The notes beneath the pieces are model-generated. The model worked only from the letters and a program-made list of their open reading frames with translations, was not told the origin of the DNA and searched no databases. Shown in pieces: positions 32,479-40,062 of a stretch of 64,000 nt of DNA. Every line of letters starts with the position of its first letter. Position 1 is the stretch's first letter. The stretch comes from Gemmiger sp. An50 (GTDB taxonomy: Bacteria > Bacillota > Clostridia > Oscillospirales > Ruminococcaceae): the NCBI RefSeq assembly GCF_002161595.1, contig NZ_NFID01000009.1, positions 62,001-126,000 on the forward strand, written 5' to 3'. The position numbers and the translations under genes were made by a program.

Positions 32479-33558
32479 ATGAAAAAGTATCAAGTTGGTG
32501 TTGTTGGCGCCACCGGAATGGTTGGTCAGCGGTTTGTTTCCTTGTTGGAGAACCATCCTTGGTTCGAGCTGGTCGTCGTGGCTGCGTCTCCCCGTTCTGC
32601 GGGCAAGACCTACGAGGAAGCCGTTGGCGCCCGCTGGGCCATGCCTACTCCGATGCCGCAGAATGCTGCAAAGCTTGTTGTAATGGATGCTTCCCACGTG
32701 GAGGAAGTCGCCCAAAAGGTGGACTTTGTGTTCTGCGCTGTGGACATGAAGAAGGATGAGATCAAGGCCCTGGAGGAAGCATATGCCAAGGCAGAGTGCC
32801 CGGTGATTTCCAACAACAGTGCCAATCGGTTTACCGATGATGTGCCCATGATCGTGCCGGAGATCAACGCAGATCACGCTCAGATTATCGAGGCACAGCG
32901 CCGCCGTCTGGGTACCACCCGAGGCTTCATTGCAGTGAAATCCAACTGCTCTCTGCAGAGCTATGTTCCCGCGCTTCATCCCCTGCGGGAGGAGTTCGGT
33001 CTGAAGAATGTTCTGGTATGCACCTATCAGGCCATTTCCGGCGCAGGCAAGACCTTTGAGACCTGGCCCGAAATGGTGGATAACTGCATCCCCTACATCG
33101 GCGGCGAGGAAGAGAAAAGCGAACAGGAGCCTCTGAAGCTGTGGGGCCATGTGGAAGGCGACCGCATTGTGAAGGCTGCCTCCCCTGCCATCACTGCTCA
33201 GTGCCTGCGCATTCCCGTGTCCGACGGTCATATGGCTGCTGTGTTCATGAGCTTTGAGAAGAAACCCACCAAGGAGCAGATCCTGGAGCGGTGGGCTGCA
33301 TTCCAGGGTGAGGCGCAGCACCTGGAGCTGCCCAGCGCACCCAAGCAGTTCCTGCACTATTTTGAGGAAAATGACCGCCCGCAGACCAAGCTGGACCGGA
33401 ATCTGGAAAACGGTATGGCGGTATCCATCGGCCGTCTGCGTGAAGACACTCAGTACGATTACAAGTTTGTATGCCTTTCCCATAACACCCTGCGGGGAGC
33501 TGCAGGCGGCGGCGTGCTGCTGGCAGAGCTGCTGGCAGCGAAGGGCTATCTGGATTGA
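32479..33558 (+). CDS. asd: Aspartate-semialdehyde dehydrogenase (TIGR00978-like class)
   Basis: 359 residues. N-terminal NADP-binding GATGMVGQRF, the catalytic cysteine in VKSNCSLQSYV near residue 157, and the histidine in SDGHMAAVF near 250. The block NHPWFELVVVAASPRSAGKTY is typical of the archaeal/fungal-type class rather than the usual bacterial enzyme. It reduces aspartyl phosphate to the semialdehyde at the branch to lysine, threonine and methionine. It heads the asd-dapA-dapB group. GAAAGGA stands 11 bases before the ATG. Confidence 0.94.
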   Translation: MKKYQVGVVGATGMVGQRFVSLLENHPWFELVVVAASPRSAGKTYEEAVGARWAMPTPMPQNAAKLVVMDASHVEEVAQKVDFVFCAVDMKKDEIKALEEAYAKAECPVISNNSANRFTDDVPMIVPEINADHAQIIEAQRRRLGTTRGFIAVKSNCSLQSYVPALHPLREEFGLKNVLVCTYQAISGAGKTFETWPEMVDNCIPYIGGEEEKSEQEPLKLWGHVEGDRIVKAASPAITAQCLRIPVSDGHMAAVFMSFEKKPTKEQILERWAAFQGEAQHLELPSAPKQFLHYFEENDRPQTKLDRNLENGMAVSIGRLREDTQYDYKFVCLSHNTLRGAAGGGVLLAELLAAKGYLD

Positions 33559-33596
33559 TTTGAGCCAATTGATTTGAACCAAAGGAGATGACAGCG

Positions 33597-34484
33597 ATGA
33601 AAGAGCTTATTTTCACCGGAAGTGCGGTTGCCATGATTACCCCGATGTGCGACGATGGCTCCGTGAATTTTGCGGAATTGAAAAAGATGGCCGAGTTTCA
33701 GGTGGAAAGCGGCACGGACGCGCTGGTCGTGTGCGGGACCACGGGTGAATCCGCCACGCTGGAGGACGACGAGCATCTGGAATGCATCCGCTGCGTGGTG
33801 GAGGCAGTGCAGGGCCGTGTTCCGGTCATTGCCGGGACCGGATCCAACAACACCGCTCATGCGGTGATGATGTCCAAAGAGGCTGCCGCACTGGGCGCGG
33901 ATGCACTGCTGCTGGTTACTCCCTACTACAACAAGACCAGTCAGGCCGGGCTTGTGAAGAGCTTTTTCACAATTGCGGATTCCGCCAATCTGCCTGCCAT
34001 CATCTATAATGTGCCTTCCCGTACAGGGGTAAACATTCAGCCGGAAACCGCTCTGGAGCTTTCCCGTCATCCCATGATCCGGGGACTCAAGGAGGCCAGC
34101 GGCAATATTGCACAGGTGGTACGGATTGCGGCACTGTGCGGTGAGGAGCTGCCGCTCTATTCCGGCAACGACGATCAGGTGGTTCCCCTGCTCTCGGTTG
34201 GCGGCAAGGGTGTGATTTCGGTGGCAGCCAATGTGGCCCCCGCTCAGATGCACCAGATGTGCCAGCTCTGGTTTGACGGTAAAACCAAAGAGAGTGCAGC
34301 AATGCAGCTGGAGCTCAGCGAGCTGTGCAGCGCGTTGTTCTGCGATGTGAACCCGATCCCCGTGAAGGCTGCAATGAATATGCTGGGCTGGGATGCCGGT
34401 GATTGTCGGCTGCCTTTGGTTGAGCCCAGTGAAGCAAACTTGGCCCGGATCGAAAAAGCGCTGCGGGATACCGGTTTGCTTTGA
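33597..34484 (+). CDS. dapA: 4-hydroxy-tetrahydrodipicolinate synthase
   Basis: 295 residues. GTTGES near residue 46, the tyrosine of TPYYNK near 109, and the Schiff-base lysine in RGLKEASG near 164 are all present, as is YNVPSRTGV. It condenses pyruvate with aspartate semialdehyde, the first committed step to diaminopimelate and lysine. ATG 33597 is nine bases after AAAGGAG (33581-33587); the ATG at 33588 touches it. The gap to asd is 38 bases without a terminator. Confidence 0.96.
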   Translation: MKELIFTGSAVAMITPMCDDGSVNFAELKKMAEFQVESGTDALVVCGTTGESATLEDDEHLECIRCVVEAVQGRVPVIAGTGSNNTAHAVMMSKEAAALGADALLLVTPYYNKTSQAGLVKSFFTIADSANLPAIIYNVPSRTGVNIQPETALELSRHPMIRGLKEASGNIAQVVRIAALCGEELPLYSGNDDQVVPLLSVGGKGVISVAANVAPAQMHQMCQLWFDGKTKESAAMQLELSELCSALFCDVNPIPVKAAMNMLGWDAGDCRLPLVEPSEANLARIEKALRDTGLL

Positions 34485-34518
34485 TTCGGAATAAACCTGT
34501 TATAACCGTATAAATTTC

Positions 34519-34589
34519 TGCCCGGCGGCTGGCCGCAGAAGCAACGGCGTAAGCTGTTTGCCGCACCTGCGCTTTCGCCGGGCATTTTT
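34519..34589 (+). terminator. Long-loop terminator in the dapB leader, possible attenuator
   Basis: TGCCCGGCG (34519-34527) pairs with CGCCGGGCA (34576-34584), followed by TTTTT to 34589. The 48-base loop includes GCGGC-TG-GCCGC (34525-34536), which competes with part of the terminator stem. A TG-extended TATAAC stands at 34498-34506. dapB starts only 20 bases after the T tract. Confidence 0.68.
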
Positions 34590-34608
34590 ACAAAAGGGAG
34601 TACGAAAA

Positions 34609-35367
34609 ATGACGGATATTATCATTCAGGGTATCAATGGACGGATGGGAAAGGTGCTGTGTGAGCTGATTGCCCAGCGGGATGACTGCCGAATCGTAGG
34701 CGGTGTGGATGTTTCCGCACAGAGCGGTTCGATCCCTGTGGCAGCCAGTCTGGAGGAGCTGAACGTGAAGGCGGATGTGATCATCGATTTCTCCACTCCT
34801 GAGGCCACGAAATCCGCGCTGCGCTATTGCCAGAGCACCGGCACCGCTTGTGTGGTGTGCACTACCGGTCTGGATGAGGAATGCGGAGAGCTGATTCAGC
34901 AGACTGCGGAAAAGGCTCCGGTCTTCAAGAGCGCCAACATGTCTATGGGCATCAACCTGCTGGCAGAGCTGGCCCAGAAGGCCGCCCAGGCTTTGGGCAT
35001 GGATTACGACGTTGAGATCATTGAAAAGCATCACCACAACAAGGTGGATGCTCCCAGCGGAACCGCACTTCTCCTGGCCGATGAGATCAATGAAGCTACC
35101 GGAAACCGGTATCACTATGTTTATGACCGTCACTCCGTGCGCCAGAAGCGGGACCCCCACGAGCTGGGGCTGCATGCGATTCGCGGCGGCAGCATTGTGG
35201 GTGACCATGAAATCCTGTTCTGCGGCCCGGATGAAGTGATCACGCTCTCCCACAGCGCAGGGTCCCGCGCTGTTTTTGCCAACGGCGCGATCAACGCGGC
35301 GATTTTCCTTACCGGTCAGAAAAACGGCCTTTACGACATGAAAGACCTGATGCGATCTCTGCTGTGA
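34609..35367 (+). CDS. dapB: 4-hydroxy-tetrahydrodipicolinate reductase
   Basis: 252 residues. Nucleotide-binding INGRMGK near residue 9 and the substrate box EKHHHNKVDAPSGTA near 140 with the catalytic histidine pair and lysine. It reduces the DapA product in the diaminopimelate pathway. The ATG at 34609 is eight bases after GGGAG (34596-34600). It is separated from dapA by a hairpin-terminator leader, and the CapA-like gene follows seven bases after its stop. Confidence 0.96.
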   Translation: MTDIIIQGINGRMGKVLCELIAQRDDCRIVGGVDVSAQSGSIPVAASLEELNVKADVIIDFSTPEATKSALRYCQSTGTACVVCTTGLDEECGELIQQTAEKAPVFKSANMSMGINLLAELAQKAAQALGMDYDVEIIEKHHHNKVDAPSGTALLLADEINEATGNRYHYVYDRHSVRQKRDPHELGLHAIRGGSIVGDHEILFCGPDEVITLSHSAGSRAVFANGAINAAIFLTGQKNGLYDMKDLMRSLL

Positions 35368-35374
35368 GGGTATT

Positions 35375-36601
35375 ATGAAACGTACGATTGCTGCAGTTCT
35401 GATGCTGGTTTCTGTATGCTGTTTGCTGTTTTGTGCGGTATGGTTCTTCCGAAACGGTACAGAAGCACGACCGGTATTTGCTCAATCGGCGCTGGAACAG
35501 GAGCCGGAAGCACTTCCCTCCCCTACTCCCACGCCGGGGCCGCAGGTACAGACGCTTCGTTTTTCTGCCACTGGTGATAATCTGATCCACAACGGTATCT
35601 ATGAGCAGGCAAAGCGGCGGGCACAGGCAAACGGAGCGGACGGCTATGATTTTTCCTACTGCTATGAAAATGTGAAGTCCTTTTACAGTGATTTTGATGT
35701 GAACTGGATCAACCAGGAAACGCTGGTGACCGATACACTGGAGCCCAGCACTTACCCGTGCTTCTCCACACCCGGTGACATGGGGCGGCAGCTGTACGAC
35801 CTGGGCTTCCGCGTGTTCAACCTGTCCAACAACCACACCTACGATAAGGGTGCACAGGGGCTGCAGGCGACCATGGACTTCTGGTCTGCCATGCCAGAGG
35901 ATGTGACAACCGCCGGGCTGTACACAGAGGATGCTGCTGCGCCTGTAATCCAGACGGTGGATGGTGTGAAGATTGCCTATCTGGGATTTACAGAACACAC
36001 CAACGGAATCAATACGCCCGCCAGTGCGCCTGCCCATGTGATTTACACCAGTGAGCTGGATGTGATGCAGCAGATGCTGGAACAGGCGCGCAGCGAGGCG
36101 GACTTGGTTGTGGTCAGCGTGCATTGGGGCGTGGAGGGCAGCCACTCGGTCACACAAGCGCAGAGAGATCTGGCGCAAAAAATGGCCGATTGGGGCGCAG
36201 ATGTAATTATTGGTACTCATCCTCATGTGGTGCAGACCGCGCAGTGGCTTACCACGGCGGATGGCCGGCAGACTTTTGTTGCTTATTCCCTGGGGAATTT
36301 TTTGAACGCACAATCTACAGCGGACACCATGGTAGGGCTGATCCTTACCTTTACGGTGGAAAAGACCACTCAGCCGGATGGCAGCAGCAGTACGGCGATT
36401 CGGGAACCGTTGTTCTACCCAACGGTCAATCACTACGATGCCCATTATGCCAACATCCGCATGTATCTGCTCAGGGATTACACCGACGAGCTTGCTGCAG
36501 CCCACGGTGTGAGCGGTAACTTCCCGGGCTTTTCGCTCAACTATATCACTTCCATGCTTCAGGAAAATGTGGACCCGGAATTCCTGGCACTTCCTGAATG
36601 A
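35375..36601 (+). CDS. CapA-family protein (poly-gamma-glutamate capsule synthesis-like), exported
   Basis: 408 residues. Hydrophobic N-terminal segment (about 5-25), a proline/threonine linker (PSPTPTPGP), then a PGA_cap metallophosphoesterase-like domain: ATGDNLIH near 66, NLSNNHTYDKG near 153, a VSVHWGVE block near 246 and GTHPHVVQ near 281. The family includes CapA/PgsA of polyglutamate synthesis, but many members stand alone with unknown roles, as here; no capB or capC is nearby. GTGAGGG precedes the ATG. The last codon overlaps an ATG at 36598 (ATGA) that probably is the original start of the exporter gene. Confidence 0.85.
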   Translation: MKRTIAAVLMLVSVCCLLFCAVWFFRNGTEARPVFAQSALEQEPEALPSPTPTPGPQVQTLRFSATGDNLIHNGIYEQAKRRAQANGADGYDFSYCYENVKSFYSDFDVNWINQETLVTDTLEPSTYPCFSTPGDMGRQLYDLGFRVFNLSNNHTYDKGAQGLQATMDFWSAMPEDVTTAGLYTEDAAAPVIQTVDGVKIAYLGFTEHTNGINTPASAPAHVIYTSELDVMQQMLEQARSEADLVVVSVHWGVEGSHSVTQAQRDLAQKMADWGADVIIGTHPHVVQTAQWLTTADGRQTFVAYSLGNFLNAQSTADTMVGLILTFTVEKTTQPDGSSSTAIREPLFYPTVNHYDAHYANIRMYLLRDYTDELAAAHGVSGNFPGFSLNYITSMLQENVDPEFLALPE

Positions 36602-36700
36602 ACTCTATTATGTCAAGAGCAGACTCCAAAACAGCGGCATGCCGCACAACGTGCTCGAAAGTTTTTATCCTGTTACAAGCCTCACCGGAACATATTCCTC

Positions 36701-38374
36701 ATGGATATGTTTTTTGCAGCACTCAGCGCCTGCAGTGTGCTGCTGTTCCCTTTGGTTTCCGGGTATCTGACCGGAGAGGTCCTTGCCCAGTGGGACAGCA
36801 CCACAAAAAGCAAGCTCATTGGCGCCGCTTTCTTTCTGGTGGTGCTGACTGTAGTAAAGGTGATCAGCAATATTACGTATGCGTATTTTGGCCATTCCAT
36901 GGGAGCAAAGATGGAAGAGACTATGCGTACCGAGCTGTTTTGCCACTACGAATCCCTGTCGTTTGATTTCCATGCGAGAAACAGTACAGGAAAGCTGATG
37001 ACGGTCCTTTCCAACGACTTGACCAACATGACTGAGCTGTTCCATCATGCTCCGGAAGATCTGTTGATGACACTGATCAAATTTGTTGGTGCGTTCGTCA
37101 TCATGCTAAGCATTCACGTTCCCCTGACACTGATCGTTTTTCTGGCTCTGCCGTTTCTGGGCATTGCTGCATACTACACAGATAAGCGAATGGAGCGTTG
37201 CCTGCTGCAAAACAAGCGGCACCTTTCTGAGCTGAACGAGTATGCGGAGGATACCCTTTCAGGGATACGAACAGTGAAAGCCTTCGGAAAAGAAGCTGAG
37301 CATGGAAAACAGTTCCGGCAACAGAATGCACGCTATACTGAAAGCAAGTGCATCTTCTACAAGCTGGAAGCCTACTTTTACGAAACAGTGGAGGCCTATC
37401 CGCAGTTTCTTTCGATGATGGTGGTGATTTTCGGCTCCCTGTTTATTGCGCGGGGAAGCCTGAACGCGGCGGTTCTGGTCACCTTCCTGCTGTATGCCGG
37501 GAGTCTGGCAGAGCCCATTCGGACCATGTTGAACTTTATGCGGTTATTCGAAGAAGGTAAAGCCAGCTTTATCCGCTTTATGGATATGATGGAGATACAT
37601 CCGGCAGTGCAGCAAGCAAAGGATGCCGTTCCCCTGCCCAATCCGACCGGAGAAATTGTCTTCGATAAGGTCTCGTTCCATTACGAGGATTCGCCGGACA
37701 ATGTGCTGGAGGATGTCTCCTTTCGGATTCAGAGTGGTCAGACTGTGGCCTTTGCCGGAGCGTCCGGTATCGGAAAAACGACTGTCGCTTCCCTGATTGC
37801 CCGATTCTATGATGTTTGCGCGGGACAGATTCGAATTGATGGGGTCGATATCCGTGACCTGCTGCTGAGCGATTTGCAAAAACACATTGGTATTGTTCGG
37901 CAGGAGGTATATATTTTCAATGGGACGATTCGGGAGAATATCCGTTATGGGCGTAAAGATGCCACCGATGAAGAAATCGTGGAGGCAGCCAAGCTGGCTA
38001 ATATCCACGAATTCATCCTTTCTCTGGAGCATGGATACGACAGCATTGTTGGTACAAGAGGAATCATGCTTTCCGGCGGGCAGCGGCAACGGATCAGCAT
38101 TGCGCGGATCTTTTTGAAAAATCCCAAGATTCTCATCCTGGATGAAGCCACCAGCGCGCTGGACTACGAGAGCGAAGAGATCATTCAAGCATCCATTGAG
38201 CAGCTGAAGCAGAATCGCACATCGATTGTCATTGCGCATCGCTTGTCCACAATTCGCAATGCCGACCGGATCTATGTGCTGTCCGATCGGGGGATTTCGG
38301 AGCAGGGCACGCACGATGAACTGATCGCGCGGAATGGTGAATACGCAAAGCTTTCCAGAATCGGAACTTTGTAA
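36701..38374 (+). CDS. ABC exporter half-transporter (membrane plus ATPase), N-terminus apparently frameshifted
   Basis: 557 residues from ATG 36701. Several transmembrane helices, then the ATPase: Walker A GASGIGKTT near 353, Q-loop, signature LSGGQRQR near 452, Walker B ILILDEATS, and the H-loop IAHRLST. Upstream in the same frame the codons spell a normal exporter start (KFLSCYKPHRNIF), but no start codon exists there; ATG 36598, coupled to the CapA stop, is in another frame. One extra A in the A(4) run at 36628-36631 would explain this, giving about 591 residues. ATG 36701 has no ribosome site. It is either a damaged or an oddly expressed gene. Substrate unknown; peptide or lipid export is typical. 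Confidence 0.85.
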   Translation: MDMFFAALSACSVLLFPLVSGYLTGEVLAQWDSTTKSKLIGAAFFLVVLTVVKVISNITYAYFGHSMGAKMEETMRTELFCHYESLSFDFHARNSTGKLMTVLSNDLTNMTELFHHAPEDLLMTLIKFVGAFVIMLSIHVPLTLIVFLALPFLGIAAYYTDKRMERCLLQNKRHLSELNEYAEDTLSGIRTVKAFGKEAEHGKQFRQQNARYTESKCIFYKLEAYFYETVEAYPQFLSMMVVIFGSLFIARGSLNAAVLVTFLLYAGSLAEPIRTMLNFMRLFEEGKASFIRFMDMMEIHPAVQQAKDAVPLPNPTGEIVFDKVSFHYEDSPDNVLEDVSFRIQSGQTVAFAGASGIGKTTVASLIARFYDVCAGQIRIDGVDIRDLLLSDLQKHIGIVRQEVYIFNGTIRENIRYGRKDATDEEIVEAAKLANIHEFILSLEHGYDSIVGTRGIMLSGGQRQRISIARIFLKNPKILILDEATSALDYESEEIIQASIEQLKQNRTSIVIAHRLSTIRNADRIYVLSDRGISEQGTHDELIARNGEYAKLSRIGTL

Positions 38375-38379
38375 ACGAA

Positions 38380-38407
38380 AAAGGCCGGGGCTTTTGTCTC
38401 GGCCTTT
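38380..38407 (+). terminator. Terminator hairpin after the ABC exporter
   Basis: AAAGGCCGGG (38380-38389) pairs with CTCGGCCTTT (38398-38407) with one G-U; the T tail is short. Confidence 0.75.
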
Positions 38408-38417
38408 GCTATGCAGA

Positions 38418-38457
38418 AAACCGGCGTGCGGCATCACAAAGAGCCGCACGCCGGTTT
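38418..38457. terminator. Strong hairpin between the convergent exporter and tyrS genes
   Basis: Perfect 15-bp arms (38418-38432 and 38443-38457) around a 10-base loop. On the minus strand it is followed by TTTT, so it probably ends tyrS; it also stops read-through from the left. Confidence 0.85.
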
Positions 38458-38490
38458 CTTCATTAGACTTTACTTTACCAGAGGCAGCGC

Positions 38491-39711
38491 TTACAGCTGA
38501 ACCTTGTGGTAGGTCTTCTTGCCCTTCTTGATCACAACGCCGTTTGCCAGCTGCTCGGCGGTAACGGGCAGAGTGGGATCGGAAACCTTTTCGCCGTCCA
38601 GCAGAATGCCGCCCTGCTGGATCAGCTGACGGGCTTCACGCTTGCTGGGAACCAGCTTGGCAGCCATCATCAGGTCCAGAATGCCGATGCGGCCATCCTG
38701 CAGCTGATCGGCGGTCAGAGTGGTGCTGGGCATGTTGGCCATGTCGGCAGCACCACTGAACAGACCACGGGCAGTCTCCTGCGCCTTGGCAGCCTCCTTT
38801 TCGCTGTGGACCAGCTTGGTCAGCTCAAAGGCCAGCAGCTCTTTCGCCTTGTTCAGCTGGCTGCCTTCCCAATCGGCCATCGCGTCGATCTCTTCCAGGG
38901 GAACATCGGTGAGCATGCGCAGGCACTTGAGCACGTCGGCGTCATCCACATTACGCCAGTACTGGTAGAACTCGTAGGGGCTGGTCTTTTCGGGGTCCAG
39001 CCACACGGCGCCCTTCTGGGTCTTGCCCATCTTCTTGCCCTCCGAGGTGAGCAGCAGAGTGATGGTCATGGCGTAGGCGTCTTTGCCCAGCTTACGGCGA
39101 ATCAGCTCGGTACCACCCAGCATGTTGGACCACTGGTCATCGCCGCCGCACTGCAGGTTGCAGCCCAGCTCCTGGAACATGTGGTAGAAATCGTAGGACT
39201 GCATGATCATGTAGTTGAATTCCAGGAAGGACAGGCCCTTCTCCATGCGCTGTTTGTAGCATTCCGCCCGCAGCATGTTATTGACCGAGAAACAGGGGCC
39301 AACTTCCCGCAGCAGCTCAATGTAGTTCAGCTTCATCAGCCAGTCGGCGTTGTTCAGCATAAGGGCCTTGCCGTCCGAAAAGTCGATGAACTTGCTCATC
39401 TGCTTCTTAAAGCACTCGCAGTTGTGCTGAATGGTCTCGGTGGTCATCATGCTGCGCATGTCGGTACGGCCGGAGGGGTCGCCTACCATGGCCGTGCCGC
39501 CGCCGATCAGAGCGATGGGGCGGTTGCCTGCACGCTGCATCCGGCGCATCAGGTTCAGCGCCATGAAATGGCCCACATGCAGAGAGTCAGCAGTGGGGTC
39601 AAAGCCGATGTAGAAAGTGGCCTTACCGTTGTTGATCAGGTCCTTGATCTCTTCTTCGTCGGTCACCTGGGCAACCAGGCCGCGGGCAACCAGTTCGTCG
39701 TACAAAGTCAT
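38491..39711 (-). CDS. tyrS: Tyrosyl-tRNA synthetase
   Basis: 406 residues. The HIGH-type box is SLHVGHF near residue 46, the KMSKS-type loop is KKMGKT near 230, and a C-terminal S4 domain covers about the last 65 residues. It charges tRNA-Tyr. ATG 39711 follows AGGAGGAG by about eight bases; the frame stays open upstream, but that DNA is the T-box leader. Expression should therefore rise when uncharged tRNA-Tyr accumulates. Confidence 0.97.
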   Translation of the reverse strand: MTLYDELVARGLVAQVTDEEEIKDLINNGKATFYIGFDPTADSLHVGHFMALNLMRRMQRAGNRPIALIGGGTAMVGDPSGRTDMRSMMTTETIQHNCECFKKQMSKFIDFSDGKALMLNNADWLMKLNYIELLREVGPCFSVNNMLRAECYKQRMEKGLSFLEFNYMIMQSYDFYHMFQELGCNLQCGGDDQWSNMLGGTELIRRKLGKDAYAMTITLLLTSEGKKMGKTQKGAVWLDPEKTSPYEFYQYWRNVDDADVLKCLRMLTDVPLEEIDAMADWEGSQLNKAKELLAFELTKLVHSEKEAAKAQETARGLFSGAADMANMPSTTLTADQLQDGRIGILDLMMAAKLVPSKREARQLIQQGGILLDGEKVSDPTLPVTAEQLANGVVIKKGKKTYHKVQL

Positions 39712-39751
39712 TGTGTGTTCTCCTCCTGTGTCATTGCGGCAAAAGGCATAG

Positions 39752-40024
39752 AAAAAGCCCTCTGCCAAACCTGAATTTGGCAGAGGGCGAAAAATCGCGG
39801 TACCACCTCTATTCGCCCGCTCCTCACGAAAACGGGCCTTGCGGAGTGCAAAGCAACACTCCTGCGCGGTAACGGGCGCACACGGCACAGCCTAATTGCC
39901 ACAGGGCGTTCAGCCTGCTGCTCAGGGAGGTATTCATTGATCCGCCGCGCTGCCCTTTTCACCAACCAGGGCTTCTCTGTGCCGCAAACGAAGCAACTAC
40001 TTGTTCCCGTCGTTGCATTTGATA
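39752..40024 (-). promoter_or_regulatory. T-box riboswitch leader of tyrS (tyrosine specifier)
   Basis: The T-box sequence GGTGGTACCGCG is the complement of 39796-39807. The specifier loop GAATACC has the tyrosine codon TAC at 39932-39930. Stem I with an AGTA element lies near the 5' end. A terminator with 13-bp arms (39757-39769 and 39776-39788) and T(5) (39752-39756) ends the leader. Uncharged tRNA-Tyr should stabilise the antiterminator. Confidence 0.95.
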
Positions 40025-40030
40025 TTTAGC

Positions 40031-40059
40031 AGTATAGCGCAAAGCATTTGCGTTGTCAA
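40031..40059 (-). promoter_or_regulatory. tyrS promoter
   Basis: Minus strand TTGACA (complement of 40054-40059), 17 bases, TATACT (complement of 40031-40036). The -35 box lies three bases beyond the recN stop codon, with no terminator between. Confidence 0.92.
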
Positions 40060-40062
40060 GGG

